DNA of 64,000 bases from CAKSEI01 sp964403505 (lineage in GTDB: Bacteria > Bacillota > Clostridia > Oscillospirales > CAG-272). This document shows positions 23,619 to 32,445 of this stretch, piece after piece. The stretch covers positions 53,684 to 117,683 of the forward strand of contig CAYOFP010000004.1 of NCBI GenBank assembly GCA_964403505.1, in the 5' to 3' direction. The notes beneath the pieces are model-generated. The model worked only from the letters and a program-made list of their open reading frames with translations, had not been told where the DNA came from and made no database searches. A program made the position numbers and the translations under genes. Numbering within the stretch: position 1 is the first letter of the stretch; each line of letters starts with the position of its first letter.

Positions 23619-23681
23619 GAGACAACACCGCACGATTCATGACAGCGCAATTGCACCGTCAGAATTATGCAGTATTGCCTC
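23619..23681 (-). repeat. palindromic repeat family A, copy 4 (63-base deleted form)
   Basis: Only the terminal hairpin of the family remains, in opposite orientation: arms GAGGCAATACTGCATAATTC and GAGACAACACCGCACGATTC around GGTGCAATTGCGC. The roughly 100-base interior of the full copies is missing. It sits in the 5' leader region of pncB. Confidence 0.75.
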
Positions 23682-23702
23682 AAGAGTGACTAGGAGCATA
23701 CC

Positions 23703-25163
23703 ATGAACAGCGCATATTCCGTCAGAGAGAATTTCACCCTGCTGTGTGATTTTTACGAGCTGACAATGGCAAACGGATATTTCCAGACCCCCGTTAAGGA
23801 CAAAATAACATATTTCGACGTGTTTTACCGTAAGGTACCGGACAACGGCGGTTTTTCAATTTGCTGCGGTCTCGAGCAGGTCGTCGAATATATTGAAAAC
23901 CTGCATTTTACCGCAGACGACGTTGAGTTCCTGCGCTCAAAAGGTATTTTTAACGAGGAGTTTTTATCATATCTGAGAGGCTTTCATTTCACGGGCGATA
24001 TTTATGCGATTCCCGAGGGAACGCCGATCTTCCCGGGCGAACCGATATTAACGGTCAAAGCTCCTGCCATGGAAGCACAGTTTATCGAGACTTTCATACT
24101 TTTAACTCTTAACCATCAGTCACTCATTGCAACAAAGGCAAACAGGATCGTCCGTGCGGCGGACGGCAGACCCATCTCCGAATTCGGCTCACGTCGTGCC
24201 CAGGGCGTCGAGGGCGCCGTGCTCGGCGCACGTGCCGCTTTTATCGGCGGTTGCGCAGGTACGGCATGCACGATATCCGAGCTTCGCTACGGCGTACCGG
24301 CAGGCGGTACTATGGCTCATTCGTGGGTGCAGATGTTTGACTCGGAATACGAGGCTTTCGAGACGTACTGTAAGCTGTATCCGACAAACGCCATACTCCT
24401 GATCGACACGTATAACGTCCTTAATTCCGGCCTGCCCAATGCGATAAAGGCATTCAAAAATGTGCTGTGGCCAATGGGAATCAAGAAATGCGGCATCCGA
24501 ATCGATTCAGGCGATATAACATATTTAACAAAGCGGGTAAGAAAAAAGCTCGACGAAGAGGGTCTTACCGACTGCAAGATCGTCATATCAAACTCTCTCG
24601 ACGAGTATATCATCCGTGATCTGCTCATGCAGGGCGCACAGATCGACTCATTCGGCGTAGGCGAGCGCCTTATCACCTCAAAAAGCGAACCCGTATTCGG
24701 CGGAGTCTACAAGCTCGCTGCGGTCGAGGACGATAACGGAAACATTATCCCCAAAATCAAGGTATCGGAAAATGCCGCAAAGATAACAAATCCGCATTTC
24801 AAGAAGGTCTACCGCATATTTGACAACGAAACGGGCAAAGCGGAGGCAGACCTGATATGCGTGCACGACGAGGAGATCGACGAGTCAAAGCCGCTCACGA
24901 TTTTTGACCCCGACTATACATGGAAGGAAAAGACGATCGAGAATTTCCATGCAGTTCCCCTGCAGAAAACGATATTCAAAAACGGCGTCCGTGTATACGA
25001 GCTCCCGTCGACCAAAGAGATAAAGGACTACTGCGCCGAGCAGGTAGGCACTCTCTGGGACGAGGTCACCCGATTTGAAAACCCGCATAATTATTATGTC
25101 GACCTCTCGCAAAAGCTGTGGGATATCAAGCACGAGCTTCTGCGCAAGGCAGGAAAGAAATAA
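23703..25163 (+). CDS. pncB: nicotinate phosphoribosyltransferase
   Basis: 486 residues, full length. Joins nicotinate and PRPP to nicotinate mononucleotide in NAD salvage. Visible blocks: LCDFYELTMANGYFQ (substrate-binding start), ISEFGSRRAQGVEGA with the catalytic region, VPAGGTMAHSWVQMF and IRIDSGDITYLTKRVR for phosphate binding. TAGGAGCATACC precedes the ATG. Monocistronic; the short palindromic repeat lies just upstream. Confidence 0.96.
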   Translation: MNSAYSVRENFTLLCDFYELTMANGYFQTPVKDKITYFDVFYRKVPDNGGFSICCGLEQVVEYIENLHFTADDVEFLRSKGIFNEEFLSYLRGFHFTGDIYAIPEGTPIFPGEPILTVKAPAMEAQFIETFILLTLNHQSLIATKANRIVRAADGRPISEFGSRRAQGVEGAVLGARAAFIGGCAGTACTISELRYGVPAGGTMAHSWVQMFDSEYEAFETYCKLYPTNAILLIDTYNVLNSGLPNAIKAFKNVLWPMGIKKCGIRIDSGDITYLTKRVRKKLDEEGLTDCKIVISNSLDEYIIRDLLMQGAQIDSFGVGERLITSKSEPVFGGVYKLAAVEDDNGNIIPKIKVSENAAKITNPHFKKVYRIFDNETGKAEADLICVHDEEIDESKPLTIFDPDYTWKEKTIENFHAVPLQKTIFKNGVRVYELPSTKEIKDYCAEQVGTLWDEVTRFENPHNYYVDLSQKLWDIKHELLRKAGKK

Positions 25164-25165
25164 GA

Positions 25166-25196
25166 CGCTGTAAAAAAACGAAAGTTTTTTACAGCG
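25166..25196 (+). terminator. terminator of pncB
   Basis: Stem CGCTGTAAAAAA/TTTTTTACAGCG immediately after the stop codon. Confidence 0.85.
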
Positions 25197-25200
25197 CCTC

Positions 25201-25331
25201 AGAGAAAAACGAAGAGAGAAAAGTGAAAAGAATTGGTAGAAAAAGCCACTTATGTGTCTTTTTCAATATAATTTGCTTCGCATAAGCGAAGCTTACCGAT
25301 TCTCTTCTCTTTTCTCTCTTATCTTTTCGTT
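25201..25331. repeat. cruciform-like element between pncB and rpiB
   Basis: An outer imperfect inverted repeat of about 35 bases (AAGAGAGAAAAGTGAAAAGA against TAAGAGAGAAAAGAGAAGAG) encloses two inner hairpins, AGAAAAAG/CTTTTTC and GCTTCG/CGAAGC. The right half recurs, degraded, at 17055-17112. No coding potential. Confidence 0.6.
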
Positions 25332-25367
25332 GGTGATGTAAAAAAACAAAAGTTTTTTTACATCACC
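25332..25367 (-). terminator. terminator of the tsaE-tsaB-rpiB operon
   Basis: Stem GGTGATGTAAAAAAAC/GTTTTTTTACATCACC with a four-base loop, six bases beyond the rpiB stop. Confidence 0.85.
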
Positions 25368-25372
25368 TTTTC

Positions 25373-25816
25373 TTATTCATCAAAGCTGTTTACCATATCG
25401 ACTCTCGCCTGGTGTCTGCCGCCCTCATACTCGGTATCGAGAAAGAGGTCGACCATATCGAGTGCGAGTCCCATGCCGACTACCCTGCCGCCCATACAAA
25501 GGACGTTTGCATCGTTATGCATACGGGTAAAGCGTGCGGAAAATGTGTCGGAGCAGCATGCGGCACGTATGCCCTTATGTTTATTTGCCGCCATGCTCAT
25601 GCCGATGCCCGTTCCGCATACCAAAATGCCACGGTAACACTCGCCCGTCTGTATCTTCTCGCACAGCTTATGCGCATACTCTGGGTAATCGCACGATGCC
25701 GTGGAGTTCGTGCCGACGTCAATAAATTTTACGCCTTTGCCTGTCAGATGCGCCTTAATCTGTTCCTTTAATTCGTAGCCTCCGTGATCGGAGCCGATAA
25801 CAAGTATTCTATTCAT
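25373..25816 (-). CDS. rpiB: ribose-5-phosphate isomerase B
   Basis: 147 residues. Interconverts ribose 5-phosphate and ribulose 5-phosphate. Conserved blocks: IGSDHGGYELKEQIKAHL, DYPEYAHKLCEKI, VCGTGIGMSMAANKHKGIRA with the catalytic cysteine, and NDANVLCMGGRVVG. Overlaps tsaB by four bases (ATGA). LacAB-type isomerases are a theoretical alternative but the pattern fits RpiB. Confidence 0.94.
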   Translation of the reverse strand: MNRILVIGSDHGGYELKEQIKAHLTGKGVKFIDVGTNSTASCDYPEYAHKLCEKIQTGECYRGILVCGTGIGMSMAANKHKGIRAACCSDTFSARFTRMHNDANVLCMGGRVVGMGLALDMVDLFLDTEYEGGRHQARVDMVNSFDE

Positions 25817-26493
25817 AGTTTACCTTTCTCTCTTTCAAGGCGCTCCCTCTCCGCCTGGGACGGTCTCAGATACTCGGGGGCAAGTGCCCTGTCGCTTGTG
25901 TCGTTTTGTTGATCATATATTTTAAGCATGGCAAGGGCCACTCCGTGACCGCTCACGCTTATTTCCTCATTTTCTGCGGTGTTTTCGCCGTATGCCGTCA
26001 AAAGGGCATCCCTGCCGTCTCCGCATACAAATACAGGCCCGCCGTATTTTTTTAGCTCCTCCGCAATATCCGCATAGGATATCAGCCGGTCCTCACACAG
26101 GCGCTCTCCGTCACGGAACAAAGCGTTATAAGCATTTCCCCGTCTTGCATCGATCACGGGACAAACGATACATCCCTGCAGATCCGTACAGTATGCGAGA
26201 GAGGCGACGCTCGACACCCCGACGCACGGCTTGTCCTTTGCAAAGGCAAGACCCTTCACAAGCGAGGTAGCGATCCGCACTCCCGTAAAAGAGCCGGGAC
26301 CTACCGCACAGGCAAATACATCCACATTGTCGAGGGTAAGCCCTGCGCCCTTCAGCGTCTTATCTACCAACGGAAGCAGAGTCTCGCTGTGTGTGCGCTC
26401 CCCTGCCGTTTTGTTTTCGCACAAGAGCCGTTCCCCGTCGCATACTGCGACAGCACCGGTCTTTGCGCTTGCGTCAAGTGCGAGTATTATCAT
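25813..26493 (-). CDS. tsaB: tRNA threonylcarbamoyladenosine protein TsaB
   Basis: 226 residues of the ASKHA fold: ILALDASAKTGAVAVCD at the N-terminus and AVGPGSFTGVRIATSLVKGL in the middle, the family signature. TsaB is the non-catalytic partner of TsaD in making t6A37 of ANN-reading tRNAs. The C-terminal segment ALAPEYLRPSQAERERLER is typical. Coupled by ATGA to tsaE upstream and rpiB downstream. Confidence 0.95.
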   Translation of the reverse strand: MIILALDASAKTGAVAVCDGERLLCENKTAGERTHSETLLPLVDKTLKGAGLTLDNVDVFACAVGPGSFTGVRIATSLVKGLAFAKDKPCVGVSSVASLAYCTDLQGCIVCPVIDARRGNAYNALFRDGERLCEDRLISYADIAEELKKYGGPVFVCGDGRDALLTAYGENTAENEEISVSGHGVALAMLKIYDQQNDTSDRALAPEYLRPSQAERERLEREKGKL

Positions 26494-26909
26494 GATATCT
26501 TCTCTATTCTTATACGGCGACTGTTTTCGCCCGTCTTTTCTATTTTTATTTCGTATCTCGGCGTGGGCAGGGCGTATCCTATATTCTCACTCCACTCCAC
26601 TGCCATGATACAGTCCGAATAATCGTAAAAACCGACCGAATACAGGTCGTCATCATCGGTTATTCTGTAAACGTCAAAATGGCAGAAATTATACTCACCT
26701 CCATATTCGTTCACGATAGAATAACTCGGGCTCGACACCTGCGCATCCGGCGAAAGAATCGAGGCGAGTCCGCGAACAAATGCGGTCTTCCCTGCACCGA
26801 GGTCACCATACATAGCGAGAAACTCTCCGCCTGCAAGCCCCCGTGCAAAATCTCTTGCCATCGCCTCGGTCTCATCGGGCGTGTGCGTTTCTGCCTCCAT
26901 TATAACCAT
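26490..26909 (-). CDS. tsaE: tRNA threonylcarbamoyladenosine ATPase TsaE
   Basis: 139 residues. Walker A GDLGAGKTAFVRG near residue 40, SPSYSIVNEY switch block and CHFDVYRI mark TsaE, the small ATPase that resets the TsaBD complex. First gene of tsaE-tsaB-rpiB; all junctions overlap by four bases. AAGGGGGAATTTAT precedes the ATG at 26909. Confidence 0.95.
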   Translation of the reverse strand: MVIMEAETHTPDETEAMARDFARGLAGGEFLAMYGDLGAGKTAFVRGLASILSPDAQVSSPSYSIVNEYGGEYNFCHFDVYRITDDDDLYSVGFYDYSDCIMAVEWSENIGYALPTPRYEIKIEKTGENSRRIRIEKIS

Positions 26910-26942
26910 ATAAATTCCCCCTTAATATGACGAGCAGACACT

Positions 26943-26971
26943 ATTATAATTCATATATGACCGTTTGGCAA
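26943..26971 (-). promoter_or_regulatory. promoter of tsaE-tsaB-rpiB
   Basis: TTGCCA, 17 bases, TATAAT on the minus strand; the -35 lies in the 3' end of the upstream regulator gene. Confidence 0.6.
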
Positions 26972-28027
26972 GTCTTTTTTATGATATTTCTCATCACCCG
27001 TGAAATCGCCCGAAGAATAGGGCATAAGCAGTTCTATCGCCGTATCAAAATATTTTTCATTCACTCGGTATAACATGACCTTGCCGTCGGCCCGGGAAAG
27101 TATCATACCGGCTTTCAGCATAGCGGACAGGTGATGATATGCGGTCGAGCCGGAAAAGGCAAATTCGCTCTCAAGATCCTTTCGTGTGATCTCGCCTCGT
27201 TTCATAATAAACTCGAGAATATTCACCCTGTTCTTTTCTGCGAGCATTTCACCGAGGGTGTTTAGATCCTGTCCTGTTCGCTTGTCGGCAAAAAATTCGA
27301 AGCTTTTCTTATATTTCGTACCGAGGATAATAAAGGCTTTTGTCTTCTTTTTAAACATACTCACATATACTAAATACTTATTCAAAAGACAAAATGAACA
27401 GCTTATTTCAGCATCAGGGTCAAGCTCAAGCCGTTCGCACAGCGCCTTGCTCGTAGTATCCTCAGAGACGGTAATCGCTTTATGATAATTTTTATTATAG
27501 TATTCCGACAGTGCGATCTCCTTCAGCGACAGCTCATAAGTCAGCAGGTCGATATAACTGTCGGGATTTATGAAAAATTCATAGAGTCTGCTCTTTTCCT
27601 CGCCGGAATAATTTGAAGACTTGATATAATCAAAAACGACGGCGTCCTGCTCCATACATGTTTCTATTTCAGTTTCCTTTAGAGCGGAGAAATAATGCCT
27701 TATCATATTACGCTTCAAATTCTCTTTGTTTTGCAGCTCTGAAATCAAAAATCCGAAATCGTATTCATTTTCAAATTTATCAAAATAAGGCTCGAAATAA
27801 TGCCTGATGAGAAAAGAGTTTCCGAGCTCCCCTGTGTGAAAGAAAATATAAAGGTCGTCTGCGACCTCGCCGAACTGCTCGGGAAAGCGGTCTATGCTCT
27901 GCTTCACATCATCAAACAATTCTGCACTCACATCCGAAAGAAATAAATCGGAATTGAATTTAACAAAGAAAATAAACATCAAATCGTAAACATATCCTGC
28001 GCTTCGGGAAAATCTTATTTTCTTCAT
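26951..28027 (-). CDS. ArsR-like winged-helix regulator with long N-terminal domain
   Basis: 358 residues. Residues 1-255 are a largely helical domain I do not recognise. The winged helix is near 260-335: LAEKNRVNILEFIMKRGEIT, then SGSTAYHHLSAMLKAGMIL and LYRVNEKYFD, as in ArsR-type repressors. Divergent from a two-gene ABC exporter with 298 bases between, which makes it the likely regulator of that operon. Ligand unknown. Start ATG at 28027 follows AAAGGAATTGCTATAAA. Confidence 0.8.
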   Translation of the reverse strand: MKKIRFSRSAGYVYDLMFIFFVKFNSDLFLSDVSAELFDDVKQSIDRFPEQFGEVADDLYIFFHTGELGNSFLIRHYFEPYFDKFENEYDFGFLISELQNKENLKRNMIRHYFSALKETEIETCMEQDAVVFDYIKSSNYSGEEKSRLYEFFINPDSYIDLLTYELSLKEIALSEYYNKNYHKAITVSEDTTSKALCERLELDPDAEISCSFCLLNKYLVYVSMFKKKTKAFIILGTKYKKSFEFFADKRTGQDLNTLGEMLAEKNRVNILEFIMKRGEITRKDLESEFAFSGSTAYHHLSAMLKAGMILSRADGKVMLYRVNEKYFDTAIELLMPYSSGDFTGDEKYHKKDLPNGHI

Positions 28028-28157
28028 TTTATAGCAATTCCTTTCTGATTTTTTATTATTTTACCACAAAAGAACAATTTCTTCAAGGCTGATAATGTTA
28101 AAATCAATAATATCGCAAAAATTATTATTTTTCTTATAATAATTCAGAAAAAATATA

Positions 28158-28186
28158 TTGACAATTTTCAATGCGCATGATATCAT
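28158..28186 (+). promoter_or_regulatory. promoter and candidate operator of the ABC exporter operon
   Basis: TTGACA, 17 bases, TATCAT. A perfect 10-base palindrome ATGATATCAT (28177-28186) covers the -10, and ATTGA/TCAAT overlaps the -35; either could be the site of the divergent regulator. Confidence 0.7.
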
Positions 28187-28240
28187 ATAAATGAAATAAC
28201 AAATCGAGGGAAAAACTGAAAATACGTATAATATGAAACA

Positions 28241-28298
28241 AGCACACCCTCGGACGAATTCTCTCCTAATAATTGTCTCGGGCGGTGTGCTGTTTTTT
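28241..28298 (+). terminator. terminator-like hairpin in the leader of the ABC operon
   Basis: Outer stem AGCACACC/GGTGTGCT enclosing a second pairing, followed by GTTTTTT, located between promoter and first gene. It would stop transcription unless disrupted, so it may be an attenuator. Confidence 0.65.
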
Positions 28299-28325
28299 AT
28301 TTAATTAGCTGTTTTAGGAGTAATA

Positions 28326-30182
28326 ATGAAAAGGAACAAAAAAGAAAAAGCGCCAAAAGAAAAAAAGGAACGCCAATCCCTTAAAAAGATAATTTTAAAT
28401 AATGCTTATATGCTGAGAATTTATCACAATACCGTGCCGAAAACCTTTTATTTGCGGTTTATCACCAGCATCATAAATTCGGCTGTCAACTTCCTTTCGG
28501 GAACATACCTGCTCAGACAGATATTAAATAATTATCAGAGCGGTGCTCCCCTCAAAAACACGGTAATTATGATAGCCGTTATCTTCGGCTTTCTGATCAT
28601 ATGGAATTATGTATGGAATTTCATATGGCTTTATGCCTACAATGTGGACGACTTCAAGCTTGAGCGGCATATGAAGAATATGATATATGATAAAATATCC
28701 ACGCTCGAGCTCGGTGCATATGAAAACACCGCCTTTTACGACCAATATGTCAAGGTGGCGGGCGACGCGCTGAACAGAGTGAGAGGTGTATTCAATACAT
28801 TTCAGGATACTGTATGGTACTTTACGTCGTTTTCTCTCAATGGCTTTCTTATTCTCTCGATCGACCCGTTTCTTGTCATATTTGCGATAATACCGCTCAT
28901 AACGACATTCTTCTTATTGCGCTTCGACAACAAATATATGTTTGAATACAATATGAAAAATGCCGAGCTGGAACGGCAGCGTGATTATACGAGACGCACA
29001 TTTTACCTTTCCGACTTTGCAAAGGAGATGCGGCTTACCCATGCAGGCGACCTTATGCTCGGACGGTTTCAGCGCACGACCAAGATAATCCGTGATTATA
29101 TGGCAAAGAAACTGCCTCTGCACGCTTTTCTTAACCTGCTGAAGGATGAAATAGAGGGTCCGTTATGTGAATACGGCGCTATGATATACGCCGTCTACCG
29201 CACGCTCGTCACACACACCATGACATACGGCGACTGCGTGATCGTCATCGGCTCGATATCTTTTCTTACATATATTCTCAGCGATTTTGCGAAAAAGACG
29301 ACCGACTATCAGTCGCATTCGCTGTATGTCGAGAACCTGCGCAAGTTCCTCGCATATGAGCCAAAGGTACAGGGCGGAGAAGAAAGCACGCCCGAAGAAT
29401 GCGCCGACCTCATTTTTCACGATGTTCACTTCCGCTACGACGGCCAGGAAGAGGACACCATATGCGGAATCGATATCCGTCTGGGAGCAGGCGAGAAGAT
29501 CGCCCTCGTCGGTCACAACGGCGCAGGCAAGACGACGATCGCCAAGCTGATGCTCCGCCTCTATGACCCGACGGGCGGAAAGATAACATACGGCGGACGT
29601 GATATAAAGGAATATAAATTAGAAAACGAAGGCGGATACCGTGAGCGCTTCGCCGTGGTATTCCAGGATTTCAAGCTGTTTGCGATGTCTGTCGCCGACA
29701 ATATCATCCTACGCAAGCGCCGTGACGGCGACGACGCCCTGATTTCCGATGCGATGAAGGCAAGCGGTATCGATAAAAAGGTCGAGACCCTGCCCCAAAA
29801 GGAAAACACCCTGCTCACACGTGAATTTGACGACAACGGAACAGTACTCTCGGGCGGCGAAGGACAGAAGGTGGCAATCTCACGCTCCTTTGTAAAGGAC
29901 GCTCAGGTCGTCATACTCGACGAGCCGTCGAGCGCCCTCGACCCTATCGCCGAATACAGGATGTATGAAAACATGATGAAGGCCTGCGAGAACAAAAGCG
30001 TGGTATTCATCTCTCACCGTCTCTCGAGTGCTACCCTCGCCGACAGGATCTATCTGCTCGAGGGCGGAAAGGTCATCGAGCAGGGCTCGCACAGCGCCCT
30101 GATGGCAATGAACGGAAAATACGCAGAGATGTTCCGCATTCAGGCAGAAAATTACTTAAGTGAAAGCGAGGAGGAAGAATGA
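28326..30182 (+). CDS. ABC exporter, permease-ATPase subunit 1
   Basis: 618 residues. A lysine-rich cytoplasmic start, six membrane helices (about 40-330), then the nucleotide-binding domain: Walker A LVGHNGAGKTTIAKL, signature VLSGGEGQKVAISRSF, Walker B VVILDEPSSALD, and VVFISHRLSS. All catalytic motifs are intact. The next gene overlaps by four bases and encodes a second half-transporter with 'EFDDNG' and 'SGGE.QK' features in common, so the two form a heterodimeric exporter. GGAG before ATG. Substrate unknown; peptides or drugs are common for the class. Confidence 0.9.
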   Translation: MKRNKKEKAPKEKKERQSLKKIILNNAYMLRIYHNTVPKTFYLRFITSIINSAVNFLSGTYLLRQILNNYQSGAPLKNTVIMIAVIFGFLIIWNYVWNFIWLYAYNVDDFKLERHMKNMIYDKISTLELGAYENTAFYDQYVKVAGDALNRVRGVFNTFQDTVWYFTSFSLNGFLILSIDPFLVIFAIIPLITTFFLLRFDNKYMFEYNMKNAELERQRDYTRRTFYLSDFAKEMRLTHAGDLMLGRFQRTTKIIRDYMAKKLPLHAFLNLLKDEIEGPLCEYGAMIYAVYRTLVTHTMTYGDCVIVIGSISFLTYILSDFAKKTTDYQSHSLYVENLRKFLAYEPKVQGGEESTPEECADLIFHDVHFRYDGQEEDTICGIDIRLGAGEKIALVGHNGAGKTTIAKLMLRLYDPTGGKITYGGRDIKEYKLENEGGYRERFAVVFQDFKLFAMSVADNIILRKRRDGDDALISDAMKASGIDKKVETLPQKENTLLTREFDDNGTVLSGGEGQKVAISRSFVKDAQVVILDEPSSALDPIAEYRMYENMMKACENKSVVFISHRLSSATLADRIYLLEGGKVIEQGSHSALMAMNGKYAEMFRIQAENYLSESEEEE

Positions 30183-31999
30183 AAAAAGATAAAAAAGAAA
30201 AGAAACAGCGAAAAAGTCTGAAACAGCATTTTTCCGACCTCGGAAACTGCATATTTATGCTACGGCAGGTCGCAAAATACTCGCCCGAATTCCTGTTTCT
30301 TACACTGTTAGAGCGTGCGATCTACGGCATATCACACGGCCTTCTGAGCGCCGTAATGATAAAGATACTTTATGACCGTCTGGAGGCGGGAATATCATTT
30401 TGGAATGTAGCGTCTGTTATCCTGATCATGATACTCATCGCCACATTACGGAGTCTCTACAGCCATATGTACGGCTGGAGCCTGAAGCAACGTCTGCGCA
30501 TAAAGGTGCACAGGGGAATGCACGGCGCTCTTTACAAAAAAGCGCATTCGCTCGATATGTCGTGTTATGACGACCCGAAATTCTATAATGATTTCGTATG
30601 GGCGCTGAACGACTCGGATGCACGGGCTATGGCGATCGTCGAGGATATAGGCTCGATCATACAGCAGATGATTACATCCTTCATGACGCTCGGCGTAATG
30701 CTCTCGATCGACCCGATCATCGTCGTCATCTCCCTTATCAACGCCATCGTAAATACATATATTAATATTTTCTTTTCCAAGCTGTCAAAAAAGCAAAATG
30801 AGGAGGCAATTCCCCACAACAGGGAAACGGACTATGTCGACCGTGCCATGACCCTGCCCGACTATGCAAAAGAGATGCGCATAGGGCACGCTCCCGAGCT
30901 TGTCCGTGAGCAATACGAGCGCTCTGTCAGCGAGAGAATAAAAATATCCTTAAAATACGGCAGAAAGCGCTTTGCCGCATGGTTCTTCTCCGACTTTTTC
31001 TATTCGGGATCACAGGGAGCGATATACATATATCTCGTATGGCGGCTCTTCACGGGCAGGATATCGCTCGGCGGATATGCTGCGGCGTCGACCTCGATAT
31101 GGAATCTTTTCTATGGTTTTTCCAATATATCAAGACAATATACGACCTTTATCGAGCACGGCATGTTTGCGGAAAAATACCGCACCTTCATCTCATATGA
31201 GCCGAAGATCGTGAGCGGAGAGGAAAGCGTACCGCAAATTGATGAGATCTCGTTTAAGAATGTCACTTTCCGCTATCCCGAAACGGAAACAGACAGTCTG
31301 AAAAATATCAACTTCTCAATTAAAAAGGGCGAAAAGGTCGCTATCGTCGGTTGCAACGGCGCAGGCAAAACGACGCTTATTAAACTGCTTTTGCGCTTAT
31401 ACGACCCGTCGGACGGAGAGATCGACATAAACGGCATCGACATCCGCTCCCTCTCGCTCGAGGATTATCGTGATAAATACGGAACGGTATTTCAGGATTT
31501 CCAGATTTTTGCCGCAACCATAGCCGAAAATGTCATAGCAGGTGAATACACCGAGGATATGGAGGAACGGGTCCTCACAGCGCTGAAGCAAAGCACGTTT
31601 GACGATAAACTCGCAACGCTGAAAGACGGAATAAACACTCCCCTCACCCGTGAATTTGACGATAACGGCGTCAACCTCTCGGGCGGAGAAGCGCAGAAGA
31701 TCGCTATAGCGAGGGTCTTTGCCCATAACGGCGAGGTCATCGTCATGGACGAACCATCCAGCGCCCTCGACCCGATGAGCGAATACCGCCTCAATCAGAC
31801 GATCCTCTCATACGCAAAGGACAAGACCGTCATATTCATCTCCCACCGCCTCTCTACCACACGCATGGCAGACCGTATCCTCATGTTCGCCGACGGCGAG
31901 CTGATCGAGGACGGCTCTCACGAAGAGCTCATGCGCTTAGATGGCAAATACGCCGAGATGTTCAATATGCAAGCGGAAAAATATACTTCCAAGACATAA
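30179..31999 (+). CDS. ABC exporter, permease-ATPase subunit 2
   Basis: 606 residues with the same order as subunit 1: basic N-terminus, membrane domain, then Walker A IVGCNGAGKTTLIKL, signature NLSGGEAQKIAIARVF and Walker B VIVMDEPSSALDPMSE. Both ATPase sites look competent, unlike heterodimers with one degenerate site. Its stop is followed after seven bases by a strong hairpin of repeat family C. Likely controlled with subunit 1 by the divergent ArsR-like protein. Confidence 0.9.
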   Translation: MKKDKKEKKQRKSLKQHFSDLGNCIFMLRQVAKYSPEFLFLTLLERAIYGISHGLLSAVMIKILYDRLEAGISFWNVASVILIMILIATLRSLYSHMYGWSLKQRLRIKVHRGMHGALYKKAHSLDMSCYDDPKFYNDFVWALNDSDARAMAIVEDIGSIIQQMITSFMTLGVMLSIDPIIVVISLINAIVNTYINIFFSKLSKKQNEEAIPHNRETDYVDRAMTLPDYAKEMRIGHAPELVREQYERSVSERIKISLKYGRKRFAAWFFSDFFYSGSQGAIYIYLVWRLFTGRISLGGYAAASTSIWNLFYGFSNISRQYTTFIEHGMFAEKYRTFISYEPKIVSGEESVPQIDEISFKNVTFRYPETETDSLKNINFSIKKGEKVAIVGCNGAGKTTLIKLLLRLYDPSDGEIDINGIDIRSLSLEDYRDKYGTVFQDFQIFAATIAENVIAGEYTEDMEERVLTALKQSTFDDKLATLKDGINTPLTREFDDNGVNLSGGEAQKIAIARVFAHNGEVIVMDEPSSALDPMSEYRLNQTILSYAKDKTVIFISHRLSTTRMADRILMFADGELIEDGSHEELMRLDGKYAEMFNMQAEKYTSKT

Positions 32000-32005
32000 A
32001 ATTTT

Positions 32006-32088
32006 GCAGGGGGAGCTTTTTGAAAAAAAGCTCCCCCTGCACCCCTTCAAAAACTTTCAATAGGCGCAAGACCCGTCTTGCGCAGGGA
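32006..32088 (+). repeat. 3'-end hairpin element (repeat family C), copy 1
   Basis: Strong hairpin GCAGGGGGAGC/GCTCCCCCTGC, then ACCCCTTCAAAAACTT, then a second hairpin GGCGCAAGAC/GTCTTGCGC and AGGGA. The same order occurs at 52245-52326 in the opposite orientation, again just after a stop codon, with a different but still paired first stem. Confidence 0.8.
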
Positions 32089-32159
32089 AGTCACTTACGA
32101 AGAGATATAACGTAACTAAAAGTTTTTGCGTCGATTTTTTCGGGCAAGCGACCGGCTTC

Positions 32160-32184
32160 AAAGGGCAGTTCTGCCCTTTGTTTT
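32160..32184 (+). terminator. terminator after the ABC operon
   Basis: Perfect stem AAAGGGCAG/CTGCCCTTT, two-base loop, GTTTT. Confidence 0.75.
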
Positions 32185-32193
32185 ATCAATATT

Positions 32194-32445
32194 TCAACCT
32201 TTTAATCCTTTTGTTTGACGCTCCATATCCTCAACTACAATATCATATATCTCGCCGAGGGCAGCGCAATATTCGAGAATTTTCCACGGCTCGTTTGTAT
32301 GATAATGCAATTTTATCGTATTTTCATCGCCGAACACAAGCAGGCTGTCGCCTATGAAATTTTCTTTTATATATTCATTTATAACATCTTCATCAAGATT
32401 TTTTCCGTCTATAAGAAGCTGTGTGTCATATCGGTATTCAAGCAT
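32194..32445 (-). CDS. stand-alone FakA/YloV C-terminal-like domain
   Basis: 83 residues that resemble only the C-terminal part of the fatty-acid kinase/YloV family: YRYDTQLLIDGKNLDED, then GDSLLVFGDENTIKLHYHTN and ILEYCAALGEIYDI, ending VEDMERQ. In the full protein these follow a DhaL kinase domain, which is absent here. It is the last gene of luxS-mtnN and overlaps mtnN by eight bases. AGGAG lies ten bases before the ATG; a TTG six bases further upstream is an alternative. Function unknown. Confidence 0.72.
   Translation of the reverse strand: MLEYRYDTQLLIDGKNLDEDVINEYIKENFIGDSLLVFGDENTIKLHYHTNEPWKILEYCAALGEIYDIVVEDMERQTKGLKG

Noticed and set aside
25201..25331. Known non-coding RNA such as 6S RNA or a riboswitch
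   Set aside because: It has an inverted-repeat layout but none of the conserved core motifs of those RNAs, and it lies between two convergent terminators.
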